Shown: positions 9,907 through 19,055, counted from the first letter of the stretch. The stretch is 64,000 bases of DNA from Pseudomethylobacillus aquaticus (GCF_003730115.1 NZ_RJVP01000004.1:62001-126000), one strand, 5' to 3'. The notes: a model not told the origin generated them from the sequence alone. Program-made: numbers and translations.

Positions 9907-10458
9907 TCAGAATTCTTTGTCGGCGGTAATCGGCACGGCGAGGTAGTTCCAGCCGTCGTACCCATCCAGCAAGCGGTAGTTGTTGTCTTCGTAGCTGCCG
10001 GGAAAAAACACCAGCAAGCGGCCCTTTACCTTGGGGGCGAGCTTGTCCACAACTTCCTTGACCTTCAGGAAACCGAACAGTGAACCGACACCCTGCAGCG
10101 CCACGACGAAGTCGTCGCTGACATTTTTGTCTTGTAAGAAGGCATCGAACTCGGCCTCGATGTAGCCGAGGTACTTGGGCAACAGCGTCGACAGAAGATT
10201 GGGCTTTTGGAAATAGCTCTTGGCGTAGCGCTGGGACGCAAGCCAGTTCGGGAAGGAGTCGGTCAGGTCGAACACAACCCAGTCATGGCCCGCCGCGCGA
10301 GTCGCGATCTCAAACTCATCGACCTTGGCACGCAAGCGCAGCTCTTCCGTTTCGTGGTACACGCAGAAAATCACCCGCTGGGCGGCGGCGGCGTCATCGC
10401 GCCATGGCACAGCCACATACTTGCTGTAAGACTGGGTCAATCGCTTAATTCTGCTCAC
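9907..10458 (-). CDS. brxB: BREX-1 protein BrxB (DUF1788)
   Basis: This 183-residue cytoplasmic protein belongs to the BrxB/DUF1788 family, which normally has about 200 residues. Recognisable family stretches are the opening SRIKRLTQSY, a central motif around DWVVFDLTD and the C-terminal GRLLVFFPG followed by YRLLDGYDGWNYLAVPI. No enzymatic residues are apparent. The start lies inside the last 14 bases of brxA, so brxA and brxB are translationally coupled. BrxB is required for BREX activity in the systems that have been tested genetically, but its molecular role is unknown. Position between brxA and brxC makes the assignment secure. Confidence 0.92.
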   Translation of the reverse strand: MSRIKRLTQSYSKYVAVPWRDDAAAAQRVIFCVYHETEELRLRAKVDEFEIATRAAGHDWVVFDLTDSFPNWLASQRYAKSYFQKPNLLSTLLPKYLGYIEAEFDAFLQDKNVSDDFVVALQGVGSLFGFLKVKEVVDKLAPKVKGRLLVFFPGSYEDNNYRLLDGYDGWNYLAVPITADKEF

Positions 10459-11245
10459 GGAGCCACTCCATTTCCTGCGCAGTGATCAAGTTCGGGAAAA
10501 GCACTTCGACCACCTGGCCGACGCGCTTGAGTGAGATCCAGCCCCGGCGTGATGCGTCCTCGGCCAACTCGATCGTTTTTTCAAATGAACAGTCGAGCAT
10601 TCGAGTGAAGTCACTCTTGAGCAGCGACTCGCCGCGCAGACCGCTGACGTAGCCTAGAAGCAGCGCCAACGAGACCGAGCCTGGCGTCGCCACAGCACGG
10701 GCCCGCACTTTGCGAACGCGGCCAGCCAGGTGACCCGCCTGAGTCCAGGACGAATTGATGTTCTGTGCTGTGGACTTGAGCGTGGCCTTGCTGAAGCGCC
10801 CCGGCTCTTGCGCATCGATGAACTCTTCCATCGCCTCACGGGTGACGGTGGCTCCTTCCTGGAAGCCCAAGACAAAGGAAGCCGTGGCCCGAAGCAGGGG
10901 GTCACGCGAGTAGGCGCACAGCGCTGCCAATAACGGCTGTCCATCCACATCGCGTTGCCAGAAGAAACGCAGGGCACGGAACACCAACAAGCTCGGATCG
11001 AGCGCGTAGAGGTCAGCCAGGTGCCGGAAGGTCAGCGTCCGCGTTTTGCCCGAGCGCTTGCCCAGGCAATTGGCAGTCTGGATGGCCTCCAGGTAGTCGG
11101 CCCTGGCCGCGTCGGCTACGTCCACAAAAGACAGCAGGGCGCGCAGCTCGGCGAGCATCATTGTCCGGGCGGTATGGACGCCGCCGCGCTCATAACTGAA
11201 CCCGAGTCGCTCCAGCTTTTTGTTGTGTTTGTTCTCTTCGTTCAC
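10445..11245 (-). CDS. brxA: BREX-1 protein BrxA (DUF1819)
   Basis: This 266-residue protein of the BrxA/DUF1819 family is the first structural gene of the operon. It opens with a charged stretch, then shows typical helical segments, including LSFVDVADAARADYLEAI and a C-terminal winged-helix-like part with RRGWISLKRVGQVVEVLFP. BrxA homologues fold like NusB-type helical DNA-binding proteins and bind DNA weakly; a DNA-binding role here is inferred from that. It is somewhat longer than the roughly 200 residues of the Escherichia/Salmonella version, mainly by an N-terminal extension. It starts 20 bases after brxR and overlaps brxB by 14 bases. Confidence 0.88.
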   Translation of the reverse strand: MNEENKHNKKLERLGFSYERGGVHTARTMMLAELRALLSFVDVADAARADYLEAIQTANCLGKRSGKTRTLTFRHLADLYALDPSLLVFRALRFFWQRDVDGQPLLAALCAYSRDPLLRATASFVLGFQEGATVTREAMEEFIDAQEPGRFSKATLKSTAQNINSSWTQAGHLAGRVRKVRARAVATPGSVSLALLLGYVSGLRGESLLKSDFTRMLDCSFEKTIELAEDASRRGWISLKRVGQVVEVLFPNLITAQEMEWLREQN

Positions 11246-11265
11246 GTTGAAGTCAGTCCTGTTAT

Positions 11266-12180
11266 TCAGTCGGCATCAGCTTCGATCCGTTGTTGATCAG
11301 GGGAGCGGTAACCCGGCGCCAAAACAGCATTGCGCACACCGTAAATGGCAAGGTGGTCTTTCAACCAAAGTCGGTACTCATGGCCGCGCAGACTGTGATC
11401 TGGGGAACAGTCCACACTCCACTTGCGCAAGATGTATCCAGCGGTGGCAGCGCGCAGCTTCATCCGTAGCACGCCGTCGCGCATGTCGTAATCCATTTCG
11501 GTGATCTCCGGCCGGGGCTGGTCTGGGTGCGGCACCAACTCCAGTTCGACGATCCGAGTCCACTGAATGTCTTGGTCGCTCATCTCATGGGCTGCAACTG
11601 GCAGCCCCTTTAGCACGACAGGGTTCTTGATCCGGGTGATGACGAAATCCCGGAACTCCTGGGACTTCCGGTCGAAGGCGCGGACATGCCAGCGCAGGCC
11701 GTTGTCGATCAATGCGAACGGAACAATCTCTCTCTCGGACTTGCCACTTGAGATCGAGTAATAGTCGACAGCGAGAGCGCATTCCTGGTGGATCGCTCGA
11801 GTCACACTCGCCAACACATCCATATCTGGGTGCGTAAGTCGTGAGGGGCTTTCGCTGGCCACCCACGCCTTGAGTCGCACCGGCTCGCCGTCACCAAAGC
11901 CTTGTGTCAGCCACGACATCACCCGCTCGGGGGGATAGTCGAACACGGGCCGGAAGTCTGGCCCCAAGACGTAGGCCTTGCCTTTGGGGTCATAGTCGAT
12001 ATTGCCCGGAGACAACTCCTTATAGAGCGCCAAATCCCGGGTTGCCGCTGCGGACTGGATGCCAAACCGCGCAACCAAGTCCTGCCGACGGATATCCCCC
12101 ACGAAGCGCACACGCAGCTCAATGAACGCGAGCCGGTCGCGCTGAGGCTGGGTTAGTTCTGCAAGTTGGTCTTTGGGCAT
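11266..12180 (-). CDS. brxR: BREX transcriptional regulator BrxR (WYL domain)
   Basis: This 304-residue regulator has an N-terminal winged helix-turn-helix (about residues 10-75), a WYL domain (about 125-195, with the ligand-pocket signature RWHVRAF at 163-169) and a C-terminal WCX-type extension. BrxR proteins stand at the head of many BREX operons, bind an inverted repeat in their own promoter as dimers and repress it; the WYL pocket is thought to sense a nucleotide-like ligand. It is the first gene of the leftward BREX operon and faces the Wadjet operon across a short shared gap. An in-frame TAG lies five codons upstream of the ATG and there is no other ATG between, so the start is fixed even though the ribosome site is poorly placed. 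Confidence 0.9.
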   Translation of the reverse strand: MPKDQLAELTQPQRDRLAFIELRVRFVGDIRRQDLVARFGIQSAAATRDLALYKELSPGNIDYDPKGKAYVLGPDFRPVFDYPPERVMSWLTQGFGDGEPVRLKAWVASESPSRLTHPDMDVLASVTRAIHQECALAVDYYSISSGKSEREIVPFALIDNGLRWHVRAFDRKSQEFRDFVITRIKNPVVLKGLPVAAHEMSDQDIQWTRIVELELVPHPDQPRPEITEMDYDMRDGVLRMKLRAATAGYILRKWSVDCSPDHSLRGHEYRLWLKDHLAIYGVRNAVLAPGYRSPDQQRIEADAD

Positions 12181-12210
12181 TCCTGAGTGCTCTATCGGGT
12201 TAACGAATGC

Positions 12211-12240
12211 TTGTGCGGGTTATTGCGTGAAGTATATAAG
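12211..12240 (+). promoter_or_regulatory. Predicted sigma70 promoter of the Wadjet operon
   Basis: On the plus strand TTGTGC (-35, 12211-12216) precedes a TATATAAG box (12233-12240), giving spacers of 16 or 18 depending on the register. Transcription would start near 12246, leaving a leader of about 90 bases that contains the inverted repeat. The -10 box is shared, on the other strand, with the brxR promoter. The -35 match is moderate. Confidence 0.45.
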
Positions 12241-12259
12241 CTGCTCTAGAATGTGGCAA
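12231..12259 (-). promoter_or_regulatory. Predicted sigma70 promoter of brxR/BREX operon
   Basis: On the minus strand TTGCCA (-35, 12254-12259) and TATACT (-10, 12231-12236) are separated by 17 bases. This predicts a start near 12224, about 44 bases before the brxR ATG. The -35 hexamer overlaps the left arm of the inverted repeat at 12257-12266, and the -10 box overlaps the -10 of the opposing jetA promoter. Read by eye only. Confidence 0.55.
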
Positions 12260-12293
12260 TGCAATGTTTTTGATTCTTGTATGCGTTGCATTG
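12257..12293. promoter_or_regulatory. Inverted repeat, candidate BrxR operator
   Basis: The arms CAATGCAATG (12257-12266) and CGTTGCATTG (12284-12293) are inverted with nine of ten positions matching, separated by 17 bases. The left arm overlaps the brxR -35 box, and the whole repeat lies just downstream of the predicted jetA start point. Known BrxR proteins bind such imperfect palindromes in their own promoters, so this is the best operator candidate. Control of Wadjet through the same site is an inference. Confidence 0.5.
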
Positions 12294-12337
12294 TGATGAC
12301 CACATGACGGGCGATGCCCGCACTTTGGAGCATGGGA

Positions 12338-13798
12338 GTGAAAGCAGACAAAGCCATCGCGACCTACCGGCGCATGCGGGCGCAGCCGCTATGGCGTCTG
12401 CTTGCCTCGACTACCGGGCCTACCGTCATTGGCCTGCTTCAGTCCCATCTGTATGAGGGCGAGCGAAGCCTCCCTGCCTCCATTTTTCACGAACGCATCG
12501 CAAGGGATCTGGAAGAGCTGCGCGCCCAAGGCGAAGACTTTCCCCAAACGGCACAGGCGTATGTCGCCAGCTGGCTCGCCGACGGGTACCTGGAGCGACG
12601 CTTCCCGGCTGGCGCTTCCGAAGAGGAATATGAACTCTCCACGGCAGCCGTCGAAGCCATTCGGTTTGTCTCTGGCCTGGCGCAACCGCATTCCGCCGCG
12701 ACCGAAAGTCGTCTGACGCTCGTCATCGAGGCCTTGGCCCGACTTGCCGAGGACACCGACACCGACAAGTTCCGCCGCATCGACCAGCTGATGGCCGAGC
12801 AAGCCCGTATAGATAAAGAGATTGACGCCATCCAGAAGGGGCAGATGCGCGTGCTGCCCCATACAACGGCGCTCGAGCGAACGCGGGAGATCATCACGCT
12901 GGCCGACGATCTGGCCGGTGATTTCCGCCGTGTCCGCGATCAGTTCGACCAGCTCAATCGAGATCTCCGTGAACGCATCATGGACAACGATGGCAATCGT
13001 GGAGATGTGCTGGATTCGCTGTTCGCCGGAATCGACCTGATTTCAGAGAGCGACGCCGGAAGGACTTTCTCCGCTTTCTGGCGATTGCTTACGGACCCGG
13101 AGCAGGCGGCCACGCTTGATCAGGCGCTTGATAGCGTGATGTCGCGGGAATTCGTGGGGCAGCTCGAAGCCAAGGAGCGACGATTCCTTCTGCGGCTGAC
13201 GCGCACCCTTCTTGAGCAGGGCGGCATGGTTCACGAGGTGCTCCAGACCTTCGCGCGCAGTCTGAAGCACTTCGTCCAGAGTCGTGAATACCTCGAGCAA
13301 CGCCGACTCAATCACCTGCTGAAAGACGCTCAGCGCGCAGCACTGAGCCTGAAGGATGAAGTCAGGGCCACTGACGCCCTCCAGTACACGCTGGAACTCA
13401 CGAGCAGTCGGTTGCGCTCCTTGTCTCAATGGGTGCTGCACGACCCATCCCTGCAAGCATTGCCTGGGCAGATGGCAGAAGGAGACGCGCCGCCCATCGA
13501 TCTTGAGTCTGTGAGCGAACTGGTCGCACAGTCGGAAATCGACTTCCGAACCCTGAAGGCCAACGTGCTGGTAGTCCTGGATCAACGCTCCCAGGCATCG
13601 ATTGCCGACGTGCTGGAGCAGTTCCCTGCTGCACAGGGGCTGGGCAGCGTCGTCGGCCTGCTGGCGTTGGGCAGTCGGCATGGGTTCAAGGCCGACCACA
13701 GTGAAACCGTAGGCTGGGTTGGAGGCGACGACGAGCGTCGTAGCGCCCGAATTCCAAAGATCTTCTTTTTGAGGGAGCGGGCCAATGAACTGGTCTGA
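12338..13798 (+). CDS. jetA: Wadjet protein JetA (DUF3375, MukF-like kleisin)
   Basis: JetA is the kleisin subunit of Wadjet, an SMC complex that recognises and cleaves small closed-circular plasmids. The product is about 486 residues, matching DUF3375 proteins, with an N-terminal winged-helix region (WRLL then LLQSHLYEGERSLP) and a long helical centre (LEDLRAQG-type helices, coiled coil around residues 150-220). I prefer the GTG at 12338 because GGAG at 12327-12330 lies seven bases upstream and the family normally has fewer than 20 residues before the WRLL motif. ATG codons at 12314 and 12332 are alternatives. The gene overlaps jetB by 14 bases and is first in the canonical jetABCD order. 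Confidence 0.9.
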   Translation: MKADKAIATYRRMRAQPLWRLLASTTGPTVIGLLQSHLYEGERSLPASIFHERIARDLEELRAQGEDFPQTAQAYVASWLADGYLERRFPAGASEEEYELSTAAVEAIRFVSGLAQPHSAATESRLTLVIEALARLAEDTDTDKFRRIDQLMAEQARIDKEIDAIQKGQMRVLPHTTALERTREIITLADDLAGDFRRVRDQFDQLNRDLRERIMDNDGNRGDVLDSLFAGIDLISESDAGRTFSAFWRLLTDPEQAATLDQALDSVMSREFVGQLEAKERRFLLRLTRTLLEQGGMVHEVLQTFARSLKHFVQSREYLEQRRLNHLLKDAQRAALSLKDEVRATDALQYTLELTSSRLRSLSQWVLHDPSLQALPGQMAEGDAPPIDLESVSELVAQSEIDFRTLKANVLVVLDQRSQASIADVLEQFPAAQGLGSVVGLLALGSRHGFKADHSETVGWVGGDDERRSARIPKIFFLRERANELV

Positions 13799-14492
13799 GA
13801 ACGACGAAGCGGCAATGCCAGCCGAGGCACAAGCACCCGATGCTGCTCCAGCACCCGCCAACACCCTGTTCCTGGGCGACAGCGGCGAGTTGCCACTGGA
13901 TACCCGGCGCGCCCTGGTGCAGCTGCTGGCAGGGCCATCGCTCGACGGACGTCGGCATCCAAAACTCTGGCCGATCTTGGTACGAGACGAAGCGGTGATC
14001 CGTCGGCGTCTTGCCGAGCTGTTTCTCGAACTGGTTATCGACCGAGACGTACAAGTGGCGTTCACGCGCCAGGCAGATACCGGCGATCTTGAGGTGCCTC
14101 TCCTGTTGCGCCGCGCCCAGCTGACGTTCATTGACTCCATTCTGCTGCTACACCTTCGCCAGCGATTGACCCAGGCGGACTCGCAGGGCGACCGTGCCGT
14201 GGTGTCGACAGACGAGATCACGGAGTTTCTCTCCCTCTATGAGCGCGCCGCCAACACCGACCGTGCAGGGTTCGTGAAACGGGTTCACGCCTCCATTGAG
14301 AAGATCAAGAAGCACAGCATCCTGCAGAAAATTCGCTCGAGCGAGGATCGCTTCGAGATTTCGCCGACGCTGAAACTCCTGTTCTCGGCAGAGGAAATAC
14401 AAGCACTGACGCAGCTGTATCAGCGCATGGCGGCCGGAGAGGCGCCAGCGCAGCTGGTTCAGACTGATGCTGATGAGGAGGCCGACCAATGA
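13785..14492 (+). CDS. jetB: Wadjet protein JetB (DUF4194, MukE-like)
   Basis: JetB is the KITE-type winged-helix subunit that bridges JetA and the JetC heads. The product has 235 residues, the usual size of DUF4194 proteins. After a low-complexity acidic and alanine-rich start of about 30 residues come LPLDTRRALVQLLAGP and HPKLWPILVRDE, followed by winged-helix segments (LLRRAQLTFIDSILLLHLR; STDEITEFLSLYERA) and a C-terminal IRSSEDRFEISPTLKLLFSA stretch that is typical of the family. It starts inside jetA (14-base overlap) and ends on an ATGA overlap with jetC, so the three are translated as a coupled set. Confidence 0.9.
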   Translation: MNWSENDEAAMPAEAQAPDAAPAPANTLFLGDSGELPLDTRRALVQLLAGPSLDGRRHPKLWPILVRDEAVIRRRLAELFLELVIDRDVQVAFTRQADTGDLEVPLLLRRAQLTFIDSILLLHLRQRLTQADSQGDRAVVSTDEITEFLSLYERAANTDRAGFVKRVHASIEKIKKHSILQKIRSSEDRFEISPTLKLLFSAEEIQALTQLYQRMAAGEAPAQLVQTDADEEADQ

Positions 14493-17400
14493 TCTCGGAA
14501 CCCCAAACCGCCTCCTTGTTTGCCCGCGAGCAGTTCCGAATGACTCGCCTGCAGGTTTACAACTGGGGTACTTTCTCCGGCCTGCACGACGTGCCGATCA
14601 GCGAACGAGGCTTTCTGTTTGTGGGTCGATCCGGCGCTGGGAAGTCGACGCTGCTCGATGCATTTTCGGCGTTGCTGACACCACCTCGATGGATCGATTT
14701 CAACGCGGCTGCGCGCGAGGCGGACCGCAGTGGCCGTGACCGCAACCTCGTCACCTACATACGTGGCGCGTGGGCTGAACAGAAGGATGGGGAGTCGGGA
14801 GAGATCGCAACCCGCTACCTGCGCGCGGGGACGACCTGGTCTGCCTTGGCGCTGACCTACCAAAATGCGTTGGGTCAGTCTGTGGTGCTGGTTCAGGTGT
14901 TCTGGCTGCGGGGCAATGCGAACGGCAGCGCCGACGTCAAACGCCACTACCTTGTCATGGAACGGGCCTTTGACCTGCGCGAACTGGAGGACTTCGGCCA
15001 ATCCAACTTCGACATCCGAAAGCTCAAACAGTCTTTCCCCGAGGCGTTTGCCCGCGACGAATTTCGTCCCTATTGCGAACGGTTTTGTCGTCTGCTCGGC
15101 ATCGAGAGCGAAATGGCGCTGCGTTTGCTGCACAAAACCCAGTCGGCCAAAAACCTCGGCGACCTCAATACCTTCCTGCGCGACTTCATGCTCGACAAGC
15201 CCGAGACCTTCGAGGTGGCGGATCGCTTGGTCAGTGAATTTGGCGAACTCAATGCGGCCCACCAGGCGGTCGTCACGGCTCGCGAGCAGGTTCAAACGCT
15301 CGCGCCAGCGCGGGAGCAATATCAGCGCAGGGATTCGTTGATGCTGCAGCGCAATGGCTTGGATGAGCTTCGGCTTGGCGTTGATGGCTATCGGGAAACC
15401 CGACGCATTGAGCTCCTCAAGGAGCACGTGGCATCCCTAGAGGTGCAAGCCAATGGCTCAGAGGGTGAAGTGGGGCGGCGTCAAAGCACCCTGGATAACC
15501 ACGCCGCAATCTTGCGCGATCTGGAGCGTCAGCACCGTGAGGCAGGCGGTGATCAGATCGAGCAATGGGAGGCCGAGAAATCAGGGCTGGAAGGCCAGCG
15601 CACAGATCGTCTGCGCAAACGCGGTCAGGCCGAAGATGCATGCAAGAAGCTGGAGTGGAGTCTCCCGGATTCGCCTCAAGCCTTCGCAGAACTTTTGGGC
15701 AACGCGCGGCAGGAAGTCGAAAACTGGGAGCAGCGCAGCAACGCGAACCGCGAAGAACAGTTCCGCCTGGCCGGTGAAAAAAGGGACGCTGAGGCAGCAT
15801 TTTCGCAAGCACTGAAGGAGGTACAGGCACTTCAGCGCCAGCCATCGAACATTCCAGCCGACATGCTGGAAATGCGCCGAAACATTGCCGCTGCCATCGG
15901 GATCTCTGAGTCCGCGCTGCCATTCGTTGGGGAACTCATCGAGGTGAAGCCCGACGAGGCTGAATGGCAGGGGGCCATAGAGCGCGTATTGCACGGGTTT
16001 GCGCTCTCGCTCCTGGTAGACGAACGCCAGTATTCGGCATTGGCCAATCACATCAACACCACCCATCTTGGGCAGCGCTTGGTGTATTACCGGACTGGCC
16101 GCCCGGAGACCTGGCAGGCCAAGCCCATCGGGGCCAATTCGCTCGTCCTCAAGCTGAACGTCAAGGAGGGGACGTATGCCGATTGGCTCCAGGCCGAGCT
16201 GCGGCAACGCTTTGATTACGCGTGCGTCGATTCCATTCAGTCGTTCAGGAGTGCTGATCGCGCCATTACCCGTGAGGGTCAGGTCAAGCACAGCAAAACC
16301 CGGCATGAGAAAGACGACCGCAGAAGTGTCGGCGACCGACGAAACTGGGTGCTCGGATTCGATAACCGCGAGAAGCTCGGACTCTTTCAAGCTCAGGCGC
16401 AGGAGCTGGGTGCCACCATTTCGCGCCTCGGCGGGGAGATCGACAAGCTCTCCGACCAGGACAAGAATCGTGCGGCCCGAGCGATGCAGTGCCAGACTCT
16501 GGTGAATCTCCAGTGGCAGGAAATAGATGTGATCCCATTGCTGGATCGCATCTCCACCATCGAGCGGCAGATCCGCGAAGCGCGCGAGGGGAACACCACC
16601 CTGCTGCAAATCAGTGAGCAGATCGAGAAGCAGAAGAAGCTCGTCGACGATGCTGACAAGGATCTTCGCCAGGCAACGCGTGCGCACGACTCGATTGTTG
16701 ACCAGATCAAGACCAGCACCCATAAACTGGAATCCCTCTTGCAGGACGCGTCTATCGTTCCATTGACGCCCCATCAGGTTTCGGGTCTCGACGAGCGCTT
16801 CGCCAAGCAGTCAGATGCAGTCCGACTCGACAACCTCGACAAGGTGACAACGTCTGTAGAACGCGCACTCAATGCGGAGGTCGAAGAGGTCAACCGTGGG
16901 ATTGGTGCATGCGAGAAGGAAGTAGAAGCGCGCTTTGCCGACTTCAAACGGCAATGGCCGATGGACGCGGGCGACATGGACACGAGCCTTGCCAGCGCTC
17001 CAGACTTCTTCGCCAAACTGGTTCGACTGGAGACGGATGGGCTGCCCGCCTATGAGCAGCGATTCTTTGAATTGCTGCAGAACCAAAGCCACCAGAATCT
17101 GGCGGCGCTTTCCACCTACCTGAACGATGCGCGTAAGGCGATCCTGGAACGGATGGATCTGGTCAACGACAGTCTTGGTCAGGTGCCCTTCAACCAGAGC
17201 GCCAATCAACGTACCTATCTCCACATCGACGCCAGTGACCGGCAGCTTGTCGACGTCAAGGAATTCAAGCAGGAGATCCAGCAGGCACTGAGCCATGCAT
17301 GGACGGAGGATCGCGAGTTTGCCGAGGCGCGGTTCCTGGCCTTGCGACGACTTGTTGATCGACTCGCCAGTCAGGACCCCGAGCAAAAGCGCTGGCGTGA

Positions 17401-17863
17401 GACTGTGCTCGATGTTCGACAGCATGTTGAGTTCATCGGACGGGAAATCGATGAAAGCGGTGTCGAAATCGAGATCTATCGCAGCGGAGCAGGCAAGTCC
17501 GGCGGCCAACGGCAGAAGCTGGCCACCACGTGCTTGGCCGCAGCCCTGCGATATCAACTGGGCGGGAACGACCACGGCGTGCCGATGTATGCGCCTGTCG
17601 TGCTGGATGAAGCTTTCGACAAGGCAGATAACGAGTTCACCGCTTTGGCGATGAATATCTTTACCAATTTCGGATTCCAGATGGTGGTCGCTACACCGCT
17701 GAAGTCGGTCATGACCCTTGAGCCATTCATCGGTGGCGCCTGCTTCGTGGATATCAGCGATCGGCGCGTGTCAGGCGTCCTGCTGATTGAGTACGACGGT
17801 GATCGTCAGCGGCTGAAACTGCCAGAGCATGCACGAGAGGAGGCTAGCGTTGAAGCTTCCTGA
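14489..17863 (+). CDS. jetC: Wadjet SMC-like ATPase JetC (MukB-like)
   Basis: JetC is the 1124-residue SMC motor of Wadjet, which extrudes DNA loops and presents plasmid DNA to JetD. Walker A is GRSGAGKST at residues 46-54. The ABC signature region SGAGKSGGQRQKLA lies near 995-1010, and Walker B VVLDEAFDKAD starts near 1037. Between them lie two long charged coiled-coil arms with a hinge around residues 480-600. The length matches type I JetC proteins. The start is the ATG of an ATGA overlap with jetB. Head motifs are all intact, so the ATPase should be functional. Confidence 0.95.
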   Translation: MISEPQTASLFAREQFRMTRLQVYNWGTFSGLHDVPISERGFLFVGRSGAGKSTLLDAFSALLTPPRWIDFNAAAREADRSGRDRNLVTYIRGAWAEQKDGESGEIATRYLRAGTTWSALALTYQNALGQSVVLVQVFWLRGNANGSADVKRHYLVMERAFDLRELEDFGQSNFDIRKLKQSFPEAFARDEFRPYCERFCRLLGIESEMALRLLHKTQSAKNLGDLNTFLRDFMLDKPETFEVADRLVSEFGELNAAHQAVVTAREQVQTLAPAREQYQRRDSLMLQRNGLDELRLGVDGYRETRRIELLKEHVASLEVQANGSEGEVGRRQSTLDNHAAILRDLERQHREAGGDQIEQWEAEKSGLEGQRTDRLRKRGQAEDACKKLEWSLPDSPQAFAELLGNARQEVENWEQRSNANREEQFRLAGEKRDAEAAFSQALKEVQALQRQPSNIPADMLEMRRNIAAAIGISESALPFVGELIEVKPDEAEWQGAIERVLHGFALSLLVDERQYSALANHINTTHLGQRLVYYRTGRPETWQAKPIGANSLVLKLNVKEGTYADWLQAELRQRFDYACVDSIQSFRSADRAITREGQVKHSKTRHEKDDRRSVGDRRNWVLGFDNREKLGLFQAQAQELGATISRLGGEIDKLSDQDKNRAARAMQCQTLVNLQWQEIDVIPLLDRISTIERQIREAREGNTTLLQISEQIEKQKKLVDDADKDLRQATRAHDSIVDQIKTSTHKLESLLQDASIVPLTPHQVSGLDERFAKQSDAVRLDNLDKVTTSVERALNAEVEEVNRGIGACEKEVEARFADFKRQWPMDAGDMDTSLASAPDFFAKLVRLETDGLPAYEQRFFELLQNQSHQNLAALSTYLNDARKAILERMDLVNDSLGQVPFNQSANQRTYLHIDASDRQLVDVKEFKQEIQQALSHAWTEDREFAEARFLALRRLVDRLASQDPEQKRWRETVLDVRQHVEFIGREIDESGVEIEIYRSGAGKSGGQRQKLATTCLAAALRYQLGGNDHGVPMYAPVVLDEAFDKADNEFTALAMNIFTNFGFQMVVATPLKSVMTLEPFIGGACFVDISDRRVSGVLLIEYDGDRQRLKLPEHAREEASVEAS

Positions 17864-19013
17864 AGATGTTCGGCAGTTTCTTGCCCGTCGCTTTCAAAGC
17901 AAGCACCGCGAGTGGTTGATTGGTGATGCGGGCGAGGATCAATGGCCGCTGGAAGTTCCGCTCGGCATACCGACGGAACAGGCTGCGCTAAGGCAGGTCG
18001 ACGGCGTTCGTGCTTGGGTGAGCGCATGGCAAGGTTGGCAAGGAGTCGGCTCCTTGTCCTGGTGTGAGCGCAGGTGGAAAGCGCTTGGCGTTCAGCGACT
18101 ACCGGAGAAGCTAGCGTTGGGCGGCCCAGAGGATGTTGCCATGTGGATTGGTGATTCCGCGCGATGGGAGCGTGCTCAATCTCGCTACCGGACACTCACC
18201 GCTCGCTGGCCGGTACTGGCGCAGCCGTTGCCAAGGTACTTTGATGTCCTGGCGGACTACGGCGATGCCGATTTTCGTCGGCTTGCAGAGATGCTGGACT
18301 GGATAGCGAACCATCCACAATCCGACCTCTACCCCCGCCAGCTGCCGGTGTCCGGGCTGGATAGCAAATGGCTCGATGGGCGCAAAGGACTGCTGACGGA
18401 TCTGGTGGCCGCAATACAAGAGGATTCATCCAGCGACCTGGATTTCTACCAGCGCTGCGGACTGAAAGCACCTCCACTCCTTGTGCGAATGCGGGTACTG
18501 GATCAGGCGTTGCGAGCCAGGGTCGGTGGCGTGGGTGACATCACTGCACCAGTGGAAGACCTGGCGGGTCTCAATTTACCGGTCTCACATGTGTTTATTG
18601 TCGAGAACCTTCAAACGGGACTGGCAATGTCCGACATGCCGGGCGCTGTCGTGTTCATGCGTCTTGGCTATAACGTCGACGTGTTGGCCCGTTTCCCTTG
18701 GCTTGCCCGCGCAAAGTGCATCTATTGGGGTGATTTGGACACCCATGGATTTGCCATCCTGCATCGCGCCCGTACATACATTCCAGCGTTGCAGTCCGTG
18801 CTCATGGACGAAGACACCTTGCTGCAACACAAGACGCTGTGGGTGGATGAATCGGCGCAGCATCCGGCAACGGAACTGACACTCCTGACAGAGCAAGAGC
18901 AGCAACTCTATCGGGATCTCAAGCAGCAGCGCTGGGGGCAAAACGTTCGTTTGGAGCAGGAGCGGATCGACTGGGCTACCGCATGGAGCGTGTTGCAGCG
19001 GGCATTGGCCTAA
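17850..19013 (+). CDS. jetD: Wadjet nuclease JetD (DUF3322/DUF2220, Toprim)
   Basis: JetD is the topoisomerase VI-like nuclease that cuts plasmid DNA in the Wadjet complex. The N-terminal half is DUF3322 (KLPEDVRQFLARRF at the start, WLIGDAGEDQWP soon after). The C-terminal half is the DUF2220 Toprim domain with the catalytic glutamate in VENLQT near residue 252 and the acidic metal site YWGDLDTHGF near 292-301. I place the start at TTG 17850 because AGAGGAGG at 17836-17843 lies six bases upstream. An in-frame ATG at 17829 would add seven residues but lacks a site. The start lies 14 bases inside the end of jetC. The product has 387 residues and all key residues are intact. Confidence 0.92.
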   Translation: MKLPEDVRQFLARRFQSKHREWLIGDAGEDQWPLEVPLGIPTEQAALRQVDGVRAWVSAWQGWQGVGSLSWCERRWKALGVQRLPEKLALGGPEDVAMWIGDSARWERAQSRYRTLTARWPVLAQPLPRYFDVLADYGDADFRRLAEMLDWIANHPQSDLYPRQLPVSGLDSKWLDGRKGLLTDLVAAIQEDSSSDLDFYQRCGLKAPPLLVRMRVLDQALRARVGGVGDITAPVEDLAGLNLPVSHVFIVENLQTGLAMSDMPGAVVFMRLGYNVDVLARFPWLARAKCIYWGDLDTHGFAILHRARTYIPALQSVLMDEDTLLQHKTLWVDESAQHPATELTLLTEQEQQLYRDLKQQRWGQNVRLEQERIDWATAWSVLQRALA

Positions 19014-19055
19014 AGCCACTGGCCCGCAATGGTTGTATGCCGATGGCAAACCTGA

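Noticed and set aside
13043-14221. 392-codon minus-strand frame across the jetA-jetB junction
   Set aside because: It opposes two coupled Wadjet genes with clear family patterns; the low-complexity serine and arginine translation is typical of a shadow.
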